The notes under the pieces are model-generated. The model did not search any database. It had not been told where the DNA came from and worked only from the letters and a program-made list of their open reading frames with translations. Position numbers and translations under genes: made by a program. A stretch of DNA of 64,000 bases from contig NZ_JAGIOF010000001.1 in NCBI RefSeq assembly GCF_017876535.1, positions 1,860,001-1,924,000 on the forward strand, in the 5' to 3' direction. Below are positions 1 through 8,869 of this stretch, piece after piece (the stretch's first letter is position 1; each line of letters begins with the position of its first letter). This stretch comes from Paeniglutamicibacter kerguelensis. Its GTDB lineage: Bacteria > Actinomycetota > Actinomycetes > Actinomycetales > Micrococcaceae.

Positions 1-1129
1 CCATGGCCCAGGTAATGATGACCCGCTCGGCCTTCAGATAGCGCACAGCAAGTTCGTCGATCTCCTCACGGCGCAGGCCCGTGGATTCGAGCACCGCGTC
101 CTCATCGAGCCGGGCCAGGTGCGCTTTGAGTTCCTCCAAGCCCTCGCAGTGGTCTTCAATGAATTGACGGTCCAGCACCGTTCCCGGGCTCGCTTCCTCC
201 GCTTCCAGGACCCTCTTGGAAACCGCCTGCAGCAGTGCCATGTCACCGCCGAGGCGGATCTGCATGAATTGGTCCGCGATGTCGGTGCCCCGGCCGATGA
301 TGCCCTTGACTTCTTGCGGGTTTTTGTAGCGCCGCAGGCCGGCCTCCGGTAGCGGATTCACAGCGACAATCGCGGCGCCATTGCCTTTAGCTTCTTCCAG
401 AGCGGTGAGCATCCGGGGGTGGTTGGTGCCCGGATTCTGGCCCACGATGATGATCAGGTCTGATTTGCCGAAGTCGTCATACGCAATGGTGCTCTTGCCG
501 ATGCCCAAGGTCTGCCCCATCGCCCAACCGGTGGACTCGTGGCACATGTTCGAGCAGTCCGGCAGGTTGTTGGTGCCGAATGCCCGCACAAACAGCTGGT
601 AGATGAAGGCCGCCTCGTTGGAGGTGCGGCCACTGGTGTAAAAAGCCGCCTCGTCCGGGGACGCCAGGCTGTTCAGTTTCGTGCCAATAATCGAAAATGC
701 CTCGTCCCAGCCGACCGGCCGGTAGTGGTCCTCGCCCGCGGGCTTGTACACCGGCTCGGTGAGTCTGCCTTGCTGGCCCAGCCAGTACTCCGACTGCCCG
801 CGCAGTTCGCTGACCGAATGCTCCGCCCAGAAGCCGGATTCCACGGTGATCGGAGTGGCTTCCCAAGTGACGGCCTTGGCCCCGTTCTCACAGAACTCAA
901 AGGCCTTGCGGTGGTCGGGGTCCGGCCACGCACAACTCATGCAGTCGAAGCCGTCCCTGTGGTTCATCGCCAGCAGCGTCTTGCGGCTCCTGTCCACACC
1001 CATGTCCTTGAGGGCCGGAACCATTGAATGCATGACTCCGGGTAGGCCCGCCGCCCAGGTTTTCGGTTTGCCGACCTCCATTTCGTCGTCGGTGGGCTCG
1101 TCTACGCGAGGAGGATTTTTGCGTGCCAT
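1..1129 (-). CDS. Molybdopterin oxidoreductase alpha subunit, FdhF/YdeP family (3' part outside window)
   Basis: The frame opens with ATG at 1129, behind an AAGGGA ribosome site, and stays open to the window edge, giving 376 codons of a protein usually about 750 residues long. The N-terminal part reads MARKNPPRVDEPTDDEME and then carries the Cys pair CMSCAWP typical of the YdeP-like alpha subunits (TIGR01701 type), followed by SGRTSNEAAF, CHESTGWAMG and VGQNPGTNHPRM, which are molybdopterin-binding segments. Members of this family are bis-MGD enzymes linked to formate oxidation or acid resistance; the natural substrate is uncertain. No FdhD or cofactor gene is visible in the window. The left neighbour lies outside. 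Family assignment is firm, the reaction is not. Confidence 0.93.
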   Translation of the reverse strand, partial: MARKNPPRVDEPTDDEMEVGKPKTWAAGLPGVMHSMVPALKDMGVDRSRKTLLAMNHRDGFDCMSCAWPDPDHRKAFEFCENGAKAVTWEATPITVESGFWAEHSVSELRGQSEYWLGQQGRLTEPVYKPAGEDHYRPVGWDEAFSIIGTKLNSLASPDEAAFYTSGRTSNEAAFIYQLFVRAFGTNNLPDCSNMCHESTGWAMGQTLGIGKSTIAYDDFGKSDLIIIVGQNPGTNHPRMLTALEEAKGNGAAIVAVNPLPEAGLRRYKNPQEVKGIIGRGTDIADQFMQIRLGGDMALLQAVSKRVLEAEEASPGTVLDRQFIEDHCEGLEELKAHLARLDEDAVLESTGLRREEIDELAVRYLKAERVIITWAM

Positions 1130-2149
1130 TTTGCACTTCCCTTTTCTTCACCAATGCCGGTCTGCGCGCTTGCATGCCGTCTGGGAGTGTGACCGCGCGC
1201 ACCTATCTCAGGACTAACAGTTATTCGCGGGTGCCGCAAGCAAAGCGGGCTTTGGGGCGGGCGGATCCTTACAGTCAGGCGGGAGCAGGGCGACTCCGGA
1301 GCGCCGGGGTGGGTAGGAAAAACTTCAGAACATTGGCCCGGAACCCTTGCCAAGCCAACCAGGTGGCAGGAAATCCTCCATCCTCCAGATGTTGGTGTAA
1401 AAACTCCGCGGCCCGGCCGTGACCCCTGCCGCCAGGGGCGTTGAAAGCCTCGGCACCAACCGCCGTGGACGGTTACGGCGGACCCTCGCGGCCAGGGACG
1501 GAGCCCGATCCCTACCCGAACCCTACTCCTGACCCGTTTCCGTCAATGCCTTCCACTTCTTCGGGAATGGAACGCTGCTGGCCTACGGCTCCAAACATCG
1601 CCGAACAGCCAGCTCCAGGATTCCAGATCCGGGTTCCATCAGCCGTCCCAGCCGCACGTACAGAGCAGACTTCGGGAATGCGCGGTCTTGGATTGGGGTT
1701 CCCACAATTCGATGATGGGAAAGCACCAACGAAGAGGACGGAGGTAAGTTACAAGCGTGGAAGCTACGTTGTATGTACCATCGTGGGCATTCTTGTGGCC
1801 GTTGCCTTGGTGATCTGGATAGTTTCAGCGATCTAGATCGACGTCCCCAGTAGCCATAAGGTCGCCCGACCATAGTTGGGGAGGCTACCTCAGGAAGGAC
1901 TTGGGATACGCGCATCATTTGTATCCCAAGGCTTTTTGTTCAGGACGGAAGCCGATGGCCACAGTCATTTATGTAGTCCTCAGCACGGAACTTTTAACGC
2001 AGGCAATTGCTATCTGACAGATCAAGTCAGCTACCCCGGATGGCGCCCCCTGAAGCTACGAGGCGACGTGGAAGGTCGCGACACGCACTGCATCAGTCTT
2101 TCACGTAGTGTCAGCCCGGCGGCACGACCCATGGGGCACACTTGATGCC
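1130..2149. other. Spacer between oxidoreductase and cyclodeaminase
   Basis: Apart from the composite remnant at 1441-1836, I see no convincing gene. The first part must carry the promoter of the minus-strand oxidoreductase. The stretch 1837-2107 shows weak similarity to sequence after the membrane peptide at 21.9 kb, so part of it belongs to the same old duplication. Confidence 0.5.
1441..1836 (+). pseudogene. Composite remnant: proline-rich fragment joined to a 27-residue membrane peptide lacking its ATG
   Basis: An open frame that can start only at TTG 1441 joins two pieces that each have a better copy elsewhere. Positions 1483-1523 are identical over 41 bases to 23289-23329 inside the proline-rich gene at 23.2 kb (PDPYPNP motif). 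The last 27 codons, KRGSYVVCTIVG...IWIVSAI, match the membrane peptide at 21853-21936, but the ATG of that copy is AAG here. The similarity includes about 50 bases upstream and weaker similarity downstream to about 1950. I read this as relics of two duplicated small genes rather than one working gene. Translation from TTG cannot be excluded. Confidence 0.55.
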
Positions 2150-2812
2150 ATGGACGGTGCCGAGGAATTTACGACCCAAAGCTCGACGGTTGAGGATTGG
2201 ACGCGGGCCTTGGCGGAGTCCACCGGCTCGCCGGGCGGGGGTGCCGGGACGGGGTTGATGCTCGCCATCGCCGCTTCACTGACATCCATGGTTGCCGGCT
2301 ACACCGAAGCCGACGCGCGCGAGCACGGGGAACTCTCCCGCGTTCGGGCACGAGCTCGATCACTCCGGCAGGACGCTCTTCGCCTGGCCGACCAAGACGC
2401 GTCAGCATCCCGGGCCTTCGGAGCCGCGTTTCGGTTGGAACCGGGTCCGGAACGTGATGCCGCCATATCTCGGGCATCCATTGATGCCGCCAAGGCATCG
2501 GCCGTCCTGGGCAGGCGGGCTATCGTTGCCATCGGGGACCTGGCGTGGCTCGCGGCCAACGGCAACCCGGCACTTATTGCCGACGTCGTCGTCGCGTTCG
2601 GCGCCTTGAGGGCTACGGTGGCCGGTGCGCGCACCAACGTCAGCTTCGATCTCGCTGCGCTCACCTCCGGTGGCAGCACTTTGGAGCAGATTCGCGACCG
2701 GCATCCGGACCTATGGGCGATTGTTGATGATCTCAACGACGCATTCGATCGGATCGACCGGCTAACGGCCGAGATTGATCATCGCGCCGCCCCCACCGAC
2801 GACCTGGAGTAA
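2150..2812 (+). CDS. Cyclodeaminase/cyclohydrolase (FTCD C-terminal-like) family protein
   Basis: Stand-alone protein of 220 residues resembling the cyclodeaminase half of formiminotransferase-cyclodeaminase (PF04961), an all-helical dimeric fold that works on formimino- or methenyl-tetrahydrofolate. The family hallmark GSPGGGAGTG lies about residues 27-36, followed by a hydrophobic helix LMLAIAASLTSMVAGYT; the rest is amphipathic helix, ending APTDDLE. I chose ATG 2150 because homologues begin shortly before DWTRALAESTGSPGG; a GTG at 2108 would add 14 residues. No formiminotransferase or histidine-degradation gene lies nearby, so the actual folate reaction is inferred from the family only. 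Confidence 0.85.
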   Translation: MDGAEEFTTQSSTVEDWTRALAESTGSPGGGAGTGLMLAIAASLTSMVAGYTEADAREHGELSRVRARARSLRQDALRLADQDASASRAFGAAFRLEPGPERDAAISRASIDAAKASAVLGRRAIVAIGDLAWLAANGNPALIADVVVAFGALRATVAGARTNVSFDLAALTSGGSTLEQIRDRHPDLWAIVDDLNDAFDRIDRLTAEIDHRAAPTDDLE

Positions 2813-2950
2813 GGCGGGGCGGAAACTCGGGGCATCCCCGGCGATGCGCAGCGCCCGGCGGCCGGGAGACGCTGGCGGCGGAGGCCACCCGCGCAGCCAC
2901 AGGCCGTGGGAGGACACACCCCACGGCGCCTTCCCACGGCGCTTGCCTGG

Positions 2951-4183
2951 CTAGGTGGCCGCGGGTGCAACCGGTGCCGGTGCGGTCTGCGTCTCCACCA
3001 ACAGGGCCGCGGCGATGGCGTCGAAGGCGCGCAGGGTGGGGAAGAGCCTGGCCGGATCCTGCGGCAGCGGCCAGCTGGACAGCTTCACCGCCACCACCCG
3101 GGCGGGGCGGTTGATGTAGACCATCTGCCCGTGGATCCCCAGGCAGAGCAGCACGTCGTTGCCCGCGTAGGGGAACCACATCTGGTTCCGGTACATCCCC
3201 CCGGGCATCAGGTACTCGCCCGGGCCGGTGGCGAAGGCATCGCGGGAATCCGGGGCCCCGGCCAGGGTCTGGTCGATCCACTCCGGGGAGAGCACGCGTT
3301 CGCCGGCCAGCGAGAGGCCGTCGTCCAGGAAGAGGGAGCCGAAGCGGGCCATGTCGCGCAGCGTGGCGTTGATCCCGCCGTCGAAGATCCCGGTGCCGAA
3401 CTGGTCGATGCCGATCGTGGCGTCGGATTCGGCACCGATCTTGCCCCACACCAAGCGGGACATCAGCTCGGGCATGGTGGACCCGGCGGCGGCCTCGCAA
3501 ACCCAGCCGAGCATGTCGGACTCGCAGGAGCGGTACTCGAAGACCCCGCCGTGGGCGGTCTTGCGCCGCAGCGTGCTCAGGTACGGGTACATGCCGGTGG
3601 GCCCGGGGGGCTTGGTGGGCGACCAGCCGATGGCCTGTTCCAGCATCCGGATCCCCGCCAGCGGGTCCAGGTAGTCCTCGGAGAACTCGATGCCCGAGCG
3701 CATGTCCAGCAGGTCGCGCACCGTGGCCCCGGCATAGCCGGTGTCGGCCAACTCGGGCAGGTAGCCGGTCAGTTGCGCCTCGGCATCCAGCACCCCGGAA
3801 TCGCACAGGGCCCCGGCCACCGCGCCGATGAGCGACTTGCTCATCGACATCAACAGGTGCTGCGAGCCCGGGGCCATCTCACCGAAGTACTGCTCCGTGA
3901 GCACCCGGCCGCGGTGCAGCAGCATCCAGCCGTCGGTCTCGGTGGACGCCATGACCGATCCCACGCTCATGGGCGCTTCCCCGGGGACGGCCGCCGCCAA
4001 CATGACGGAGTCCAGGTCGCGGTGTGCCGCCGGAAGCTGCGCCGCCTCTCCCTTCCCCCGGGATATCGTCGCGGTGGGCAGGAAATCGGCCATGTGCTGG
4101 AAGGACCAGCGCAGGTTCTCGGGCAGTTTCCAGTTGTTCATGTCCACCCCGGCGGAGTGGTGATCCAGGTTCGTGCCGTCCAC
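2951..4183 (-). CDS. Serine hydrolase of the beta-lactamase/NylB (6-aminohexanoate-dimer hydrolase-like) family
   Basis: The protein has 410 residues if it starts at GTG 4183, which has AGGAAGG eight bases upstream; TTG 4222 is a weaker alternative. Catalytic residues of the class C/family S12 fold are in place: Ser113-Met-Ser-Lys116 (SxxK) within HLLMSMSKSLIG, and Tyr217 in YRSCESDMLGW. These spacings and the neighbouring text (NWKLPENLRW near the N-terminus, GIHGQ and VKLSSWP near the C-terminus) match NylB, the nylon-dimer hydrolase whose residues are Ser112, Lys115 and Tyr215. It probably hydrolyses an amide or ester, in the cytoplasm since no signal peptide is seen. Substrate unknown. 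It stands alone, with no nylA/nylC-like neighbour. Confidence 0.9.
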   Translation of the reverse strand: MDGTNLDHHSAGVDMNNWKLPENLRWSFQHMADFLPTATISRGKGEAAQLPAAHRDLDSVMLAAAVPGEAPMSVGSVMASTETDGWMLLHRGRVLTEQYFGEMAPGSQHLLMSMSKSLIGAVAGALCDSGVLDAEAQLTGYLPELADTGYAGATVRDLLDMRSGIEFSEDYLDPLAGIRMLEQAIGWSPTKPPGPTGMYPYLSTLRRKTAHGGVFEYRSCESDMLGWVCEAAAGSTMPELMSRLVWGKIGAESDATIGIDQFGTGIFDGGINATLRDMARFGSLFLDDGLSLAGERVLSPEWIDQTLAGAPDSRDAFATGPGEYLMPGGMYRNQMWFPYAGNDVLLCLGIHGQMVYINRPARVVAVKLSSWPLPQDPARLFPTLRAFDAIAAALLVETQTAPAPVAPAAT

Positions 4184-5255
4184 GAGCGTTGCCTTCCTGT
4201 GCTGAACCGTTGCAGCGTTCAATTGCTGCTTTGGCGCTTCGTCGCCGCACCGTTGCGGCTTTTTCGTTGCCGTGCCGGTGCGGCGTTGGTCTGTTTGGAC
4301 CCTACCACCGGGTTTTCCCTCCGTCCCGCAGCGTTCTTCATTCGTTTGTGGCGGCCGTCAATGTGACACCGGGTGGCACGGGTACCGGCATCCTGCCCCG
4401 TCTAATCGCCGATAACCGACCCATGGAAAGTGCGACTTTCGTCCCGCCCGAGTCCCGTTCACCCACGGGCATGAAGCCGACGCGCACGGAACCTCCAGGG
4501 AATGCCAACGAGGGCCCCGGCTTGGGGAACCCAGGACCCTCGCATGCAGCGCGACATTGGCGCGGCGCATAGCCCGAAACTCACGGGCGGGGGAACCCGA
4601 AAATCGAGCCGGTCGGCTTTGCCTGCGGACCCCGAAAAGGCCTTCGCAGGCCTCACATCGGTCCGCAGTCCCAGGTTGGGCCGTGGCACGATTCTTCCCG
4701 CCTGCCCCTGTGGAAAGCTTGATCGTTGCAGCGTCGGCTCGTTCCCCTTGAACTGTTCCGGTAAACATGCGTAACTCTTCGAAAAGCATGATTTCCCGCT
4801 CGGAATACTACTGCCAACTGCTCCCCTGAAACGTGCCGGGATCGGGGTATCACTTCATACGGGCCGGGGCAGGTCCAAGGCCACCCGATATCCCTTGCCG
4901 CCCATGGCGAAGGCGACAGCTATCGACGATCTTATGACAACGTGACCTCGTCGAGGCCATGGAGCGGAGCGCGGTCCCACGGCGAAAGTGCGCCGACACG
5001 CTGTCCGCTCTTCATTACCGCTGGTCAGGTCCGCTACCTCAGCCGCGAACAAAAACGCCAGCAAGTATTCCCTGTCCATGCATGTCGATACCCCCGGAAA
5101 AGTCAATGCATTGCCTCAGATTTAAACCTCCGGGAAGTACTCTGGTGCCTGCGGGATGTTTGTGTTTACGATGTGCTCAACGTTGCACCTGTGGTTGAAG
5201 GTGCACATGCTAACCGCTCCGTCGCGGGGACGACGGACATACGGATGGGGATGCA
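4184..5255. other. Long spacer with intergenic repeat copy 1
   Basis: About 1.07 kb with no gene I can support. It contains repeat copy 1 at about 4499-4722. The short piece AACCTCCGGGAAGTAC near 5125 recurs near 34670 at the edge of a transposase remnant. The promoter of the HTH gene should lie in the last 100 bases. Confidence 0.5.
4499..4722. repeat. Dispersed intergenic repeat, copy 1 (about 225 bp)
   Basis: This stretch can be aligned along its whole length with 7098-7320. Shared landmarks in order are GAATGCC..ACGAGGG, ACCCTCGC, GCGGCGC..GGCCCGAAA, GGGAACCC..AAAATCGA, CCGG..CGGCTTT and CCCGTGGAAAGCTT. Identity is roughly two thirds by eye. Neither copy codes for a protein. It may be a relic of a shared gene or a non-autonomous element; no terminal repeats or target duplications are obvious. 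Confidence 0.6.
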
Positions 5256-5483
5256 ATGGTTGACCTGCAGAGGTTCGAGAACGCGCACTATCTCACGGTG
5301 GCCGAGGTGGCCCTGTCGATGCGGGTGTCGAAAATGACCGTCTACCGGCTGGTGCATGCCGGCCAGCTGCCCGCCGTGCGTTTCGGCAGGTCCTACCGCG
5401 TGCCCGAACTGGCGGTGGAGGAATACCTGGTTGCCGAGCAGCACGCGGCCACGTCGCCGGTCCCCCGCCTCACGGCCCCCTGA
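5256..5483 (+). CDS. Small helix-turn-helix DNA-binding protein, excisionase/Rv0500A type
   Basis: A 75-residue protein made almost entirely of one MerR-like winged helix (PF12728). The run YLTVAEVALSMRVSKMTVY (residues 10-28) is the helix-turn-helix, and LPAVRFGRSYRVPE forms the wing. The core SKMTVYRLVHAG is almost invariant in actinobacterial small HTH proteins such as mycobacterial Rv0500A. It is likely a transcription factor; no phage integrase is adjacent, so a true excisionase role is unlikely. Starts at ATG 5256. Targets unknown. Confidence 0.88.
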   Translation: MVDLQRFENAHYLTVAEVALSMRVSKMTVYRLVHAGQLPAVRFGRSYRVPELAVEEYLVAEQHAATSPVPRLTAP

Positions 5484-5738
5484 CAATGCAACGCCGGCTG
5501 CCTGTGCCAGGGGCCGGCGGTCGGGGCGATGACAACGACATGCCCGTTGCGTTCCTTCTTCGTCCCGCGTGCCTGGTGGGTTTGCAGGCACACACAGGAA
5601 AACCGTTCATGAATCCGCGCTGGATTCCTCGCCGGACACCAACCATCCGACCAGCCGGATTGCGGCATTCCGCGACCGCGCCATCCCTTGCCGGATGGCA
5701 AGCCGCATTGCCCGAAACACAATCGCTTTGGGGGAATC

Positions 5739-6851
5739 ATGAAAAAAATCGTCTCCGTGCTCGCATCCGGTGCCCTGGTCCTCGGGACGTTCGCCCTGGC
5801 GCCACCGGCACTCGCCGCACCCCCGGAGGTCCGGCCGCCTGTAGCTTCCCCGGTTTCCGTGGCCGCCGCAGGATCCACCTCCCCGAGGATCCTCACAGGC
5901 GCCAAGAAGACCACCACGACCGACAAACCGAACAAGTCGGTCCAGACGACCAGGCTTCCGGTCCTGCAATCCTCGAGCACCACGAACCGCAAAAACTTCA
6001 CGGCCTATGCGAACGAGGCCGTCGCGGCCGAACTGAAGGCCTTCAATGCCGCACGCAAGGGCAAATGCCGGGGGAACACGAGTGCCACCTTTGATGCTCG
6101 GCCCGGCAGCACGGGCGTCTACAAGGGCCGCTACGCCTCCGTCACCATGAACTTCTCCCTGCACCTCTGCGGGGCCGCGGCAACAAGCAAGGCACGGTCC
6201 TTCACGGTGAACCTGAAAACCGGCAAAAAGGTCGGCATCTCCACCTTCGTCTCCCAGAACGACATCACCACCAAGATGGCGGTGGCCAACAACTTCGCGG
6301 CCGCCAAGAACAAGTGCCTCGGCGAACTGAACCCGGCCTCCCGCGATTTCCCCCGACCCATCGCCTGGGACCTCTCGGCCAAGGGCATCCGGCTCCACTA
6401 CGCGAAGAAATCCGCAGGAACCGGCACCTGCGAAACCCCCACCGTGCTGCTGCCCTGGACCGAGGTGGCCACCGCTCAGGACATGAGGGGCGCGGTCCAG
6501 AACCGCACCTACGTCGGCACCCTCACCTACGACAAGGACTACGCAACGTACCGGGGCGAAGTCATCGTGACCTCCGTCCAGGGCCGCAAGGTGACGGTGT
6601 TCGATACCTTCCTTTTCAGCGACGGGGCCTGCCTCCACGGCGTCCGCACCGGCACCAGCGCCATCCTCAGCCAGTTCGGGGGCGACAACACCAAGTTCAA
6701 CGCACGATTCAAGGACACCTCCGCCAACCCGAAATTCGACACCGCCCAGTTCGGAAAGGGATGGCACGAAGCAACCGCCACCGAGATCAAGAACATCGTC
6801 CGCACAGTCGGCGGCCCGATGTTCACCGCCCACCAAGTGTGCGGGTCCTAA
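5739..6851 (+). CDS. Secreted DUF3298 (RsiV C-terminal-like) domain protein
   Basis: 370 residues from ATG 5739, preceded by GGGGGAAT. Signal peptide at residues 1-27: MKK, a hydrophobic core, and a likely cut after ALA before APPEV. After a Thr/Pro-rich linker comes a DUF4163/DUF3298-type region: YKGRYASVTMNF, ARSFTVNLKTGKKVGISTF, and IRLHYAKK...VLLPWTEV, the pattern seen in RsiV and PdaC extracellular domains. A second module (residues about 250-370, YVGTLTYDKDYATYRGE) is unassigned and contains Cys residues that could form disulfides. Probably extracellular or wall-associated. No sigma factor lies next to it, so it is not an anti-sigma factor by context. Confidence 0.75.
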   Translation: MKKIVSVLASGALVLGTFALAPPALAAPPEVRPPVASPVSVAAAGSTSPRILTGAKKTTTTDKPNKSVQTTRLPVLQSSSTTNRKNFTAYANEAVAAELKAFNAARKGKCRGNTSATFDARPGSTGVYKGRYASVTMNFSLHLCGAAATSKARSFTVNLKTGKKVGISTFVSQNDITTKMAVANNFAAAKNKCLGELNPASRDFPRPIAWDLSAKGIRLHYAKKSAGTGTCETPTVLLPWTEVATAQDMRGAVQNRTYVGTLTYDKDYATYRGEVIVTSVQGRKVTVFDTFLFSDGACLHGVRTGTSAILSQFGGDNTKFNARFKDTSANPKFDTAQFGKGWHEATATEIKNIVRTVGGPMFTAHQVCGS

Positions 6852-7924
6852 TTCTTCCCTACGGCGAACCGGTCTGGATCAGATGCGCTAGAGGGACTCC
6901 TCCCGTGGCAAGGCACCAGGCGATGGAAGCGGCTGCTGAATCGTCCCGTTGATCTTGTCTCAAATACATGAGCGGTCCGTCTTCGAAGGGACGTCCGTTC
7001 CCGCCAACGACGGCACCTCTGGAACGCGGTGCCCTCGTTCCCGGCAGATTCGGTTCAATCACAGACATGTAGCCACCGCATTCAAGCTCCGCCGGGGAAT
7101 GCCGACGAGGGTCCTGGCTCGGGCGGGCCAAAACCCTCGCTGCACCGCAACATTGATGCGGCGCTTGGCCCGAAATTCAAGGCAGGGAACCCAAAAATCG
7201 ATCCGGACGGCTTTACCTCCGGACCCCGGATAGGTCTGCCGCACGGCACGCGTCGGCAAGGAGTCCCGGTTTCGGCCGCATAACGACTGTCCCGGCCAGA
7301 CCCGTGGAAAGCTTTGGCCCTTGCCGGGATGGCTCATTGAAAGTCGATGAGTCCCCGAGATCAAAGTGCCGCTTCCTGGAGGGGTCGTAGCTGGTTTCCC
7401 GTGGGCACAACAAAAATCGAGCCCCTACTAGGTGCTGCATCGGCACGGAAATGGAGAATCCCCACCGACGATTTTCACGGAGACTAGGGAACCCCCGCCA
7501 CATCGCAGTCAATGGCCAGCGAGGCTCCATATTGCGCGAATATGCGGCTACACTTCGGCGGACTTCTCCTGGCAGAGCCCGGATCTTTAGGGTCCGCATG
7601 GTCGGTTCGCTCACGGCCACCTCCACCGCAGTGCCGGCCAGATCCAGTTTGTGGATTCCTGCCGGAATTACCAGGCTGTAGGCCAACTTCGCACCGACTT
7701 TTTGACAGTTCTGTCATACGGCCGCGAAGTCTCTGGAACAAGGCCAAAGCATGGTCCTTTTACAGTTTCCCCGATTCCTGGGCAGCGTCCGGTGCTGCAC
7801 CTAGCGTGGCGTGCATGCTTGCCCTCGGTTTCGTTCCCCCAAATCCCAAGAAAAGCCTCCCATTTTTCTATGGCACAGCCAAGGGCGCTGGGTATCGGGC
7901 GGGGAGTTTCGTCGGATCTGAGGA
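6852..7924. other. Spacer with intergenic repeat copy 2
   Basis: Just over 1 kb with no supportable gene. Repeat copy 2 lies at 7098-7320. Frames here are short and lack family signals. The promoter of the 6C-type RNA should lie at its right end, but I cannot pick a clear -10/-35 pair. Confidence 0.5.
7098..7320. repeat. Dispersed intergenic repeat, copy 2
   Basis: Partner of 4499-4722 in the same orientation, both ending in GTGGAAAGCTT. The two copies flank the HTH gene and the DUF3298 gene, so the block between them (about 2.4 kb) could be deleted or inverted by recombination, although divergence makes this unlikely now. Confidence 0.6.
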
Positions 7925-8050
7925 ACGTTGATATGGTTGCGTTTACGCAGGTGACCCCCAAGTACCTGCGCAACCATTCGCCGATGCCCAATCCCCCCCA
8001 GAAAGGCATCTGCGAACGAAAGGCCCCACCCTTGCGCGGGTGGGGCCTTA
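7925..8050 (+). ncRNA. 6C-type small RNA (two C-rich hairpins plus terminator)
   Basis: Three consecutive hairpins are visible. Hairpin 1 pairs ATGGTTG 7933-7939 with CAACCAT 7971-7977 and CGCAGGT 7946-7952 with ACCTGCG 7964-7970, with loop GACCCCCAAGT. Hairpin 2 pairs TTCGC with GCGAA and GATGCC with GGCATC, with a loop holding seven consecutive C (7993-7999). Hairpin 3 is a perfect 11-bp stem, 8021-8031 with 8038-8048. This is the layout of the actinobacterial 6C RNA (Rfam 6C; B11 in mycobacteria), whose C-rich loops base-pair with G-rich ribosome sites of target mRNAs. The exact 5' end is not determined. Confidence 0.8.
8021..8050 (+). terminator. Intrinsic terminator of the 6C-type RNA
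   Basis: Perfect 11-bp GC-rich stem (AGGCCCCACCC with GGGTGGGGCCT) around the loop TTGCGC. The trailing T-run is short (TTAT). On the other strand the stem is followed by TTTCGTT, so it may also end transcripts arriving from the right. Confidence 0.75.
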
Positions 8051-8620
8051 TGCGCGCGTCAAACGGACAGCAATTGAGGCCTGCCCACCATTTGGGTGGT
8101 CGCGACCAAGGATGCGTTGCGCTTTTCAACGACCTGGATCCTAGCTAGCCCGTGTTCCAAGACGGCCTGCACAATGACATGCAGTGCATTGATTCGTTCC
8201 TAGCGATCACCCGCACCAGAGCTACATCTTCACCTGTTGCTCCGACCAAATGAAGTGATTGTCTCTTCATTGGCCGAGAGGTTCGCACCAACACTTGTCA
8301 CAGGCCGGTGCCTTCCATCAATCCACAGGTGTTCGTTAGCCCGAACCCATGAGCTGAAGAATCCCGGAGATGATGTTCGCCTCGCGTGAGATCTGGCGCC
8401 AGGCATTTTCCTTGGTTCCTGCTGCACACCGCGCTTCTGCAAATGATGTCTCCCTCGTTGGGGACAGCTCCCATAAGGGCTCTCATGTGCCGTCAAGGGA
8501 CCGCACAAACTGCCGCTGCCGCCGTGACACGCAGCAGGGGCGGTGTTCCAAATCAAGCAGCCAAAGTTCGAAACGATTGGCAACGAGAACAACCGCAAGA
8601 TATGACCCGTCTAACGGAGG
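8051..8620. other. Spacer with traces of a decayed minus-strand gene
   Basis: In minus-strand reading, 8064-8280 can be joined across a one-base shift near 8190 into a plausible protein tail (TGEDVALVRVIARNE, then RINALHVIVQAVLEHGLA, ending before the 6C RNA). I do not recognise the family. It is likely a decayed gene convergent with the small RNA. Confidence 0.35.
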
Positions 8621-8869
8621 CTAGGCCTCTTGATGGTACGTGCCGTTGACGATCTTTCCGTCCGAGCCTTGGTGCACTTCGGTGACGTCAAGGATGCGGG
8701 TTCCTTCCACGGACAACCACCCTGTCGGGCCATATTCGAAAAGCACCTTGCTGTATCCGGTTTCGGGGACATGGATGATCTGAAGCACTCCACTGGCAAG
8801 GATCTTGTACCCGGTTTGTGAGGTGCGGTCCTCACGATTGCCCCCGTGATGGGTGACGTGGTAGCTCAT
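8621..8869 (-). CDS. Small hypothetical protein
   Basis: 82 residues from ATG 8869, with AGAGGAA seven bases upstream; the frame extends further but this start has the only good ribosome site. The protein begins MSYHVTHHGGNREDRTSQ and is predicted to be beta-rich (ILASGVLQIIHV, SKVLFEYGPTGWLSVEG, RILDVTEVHQ). No signal peptide or membrane segment, and I do not recognise a family. It stands alone between the 6C RNA region and the proline-rich gene. Confidence 0.6.
   Translation of the reverse strand: MSYHVTHHGGNREDRTSQTGYKILASGVLQIIHVPETGYSKVLFEYGPTGWLSVEGTRILDVTEVHQGSDGKIVNGTYHQEA

Noticed and set aside
2906..4366. A plus-strand open frame of 486 codons
   Set aside because: It lies opposite the NylB-like gene, and its translation is Gly/His/Pro/Arg-rich without motifs, as expected of an antisense frame of a GC-rich gene.
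5256..5483. The HTH protein as a prophage excisionase
   Set aside because: No integrase, attachment sites or phage genes lie nearby, and the sequence matches widely conserved chromosomal HTH proteins.
5607..6836. A minus-strand open frame of 409 codons
   Set aside because: Antisense to the secreted DUF3298 gene, which has a signal peptide and family features.
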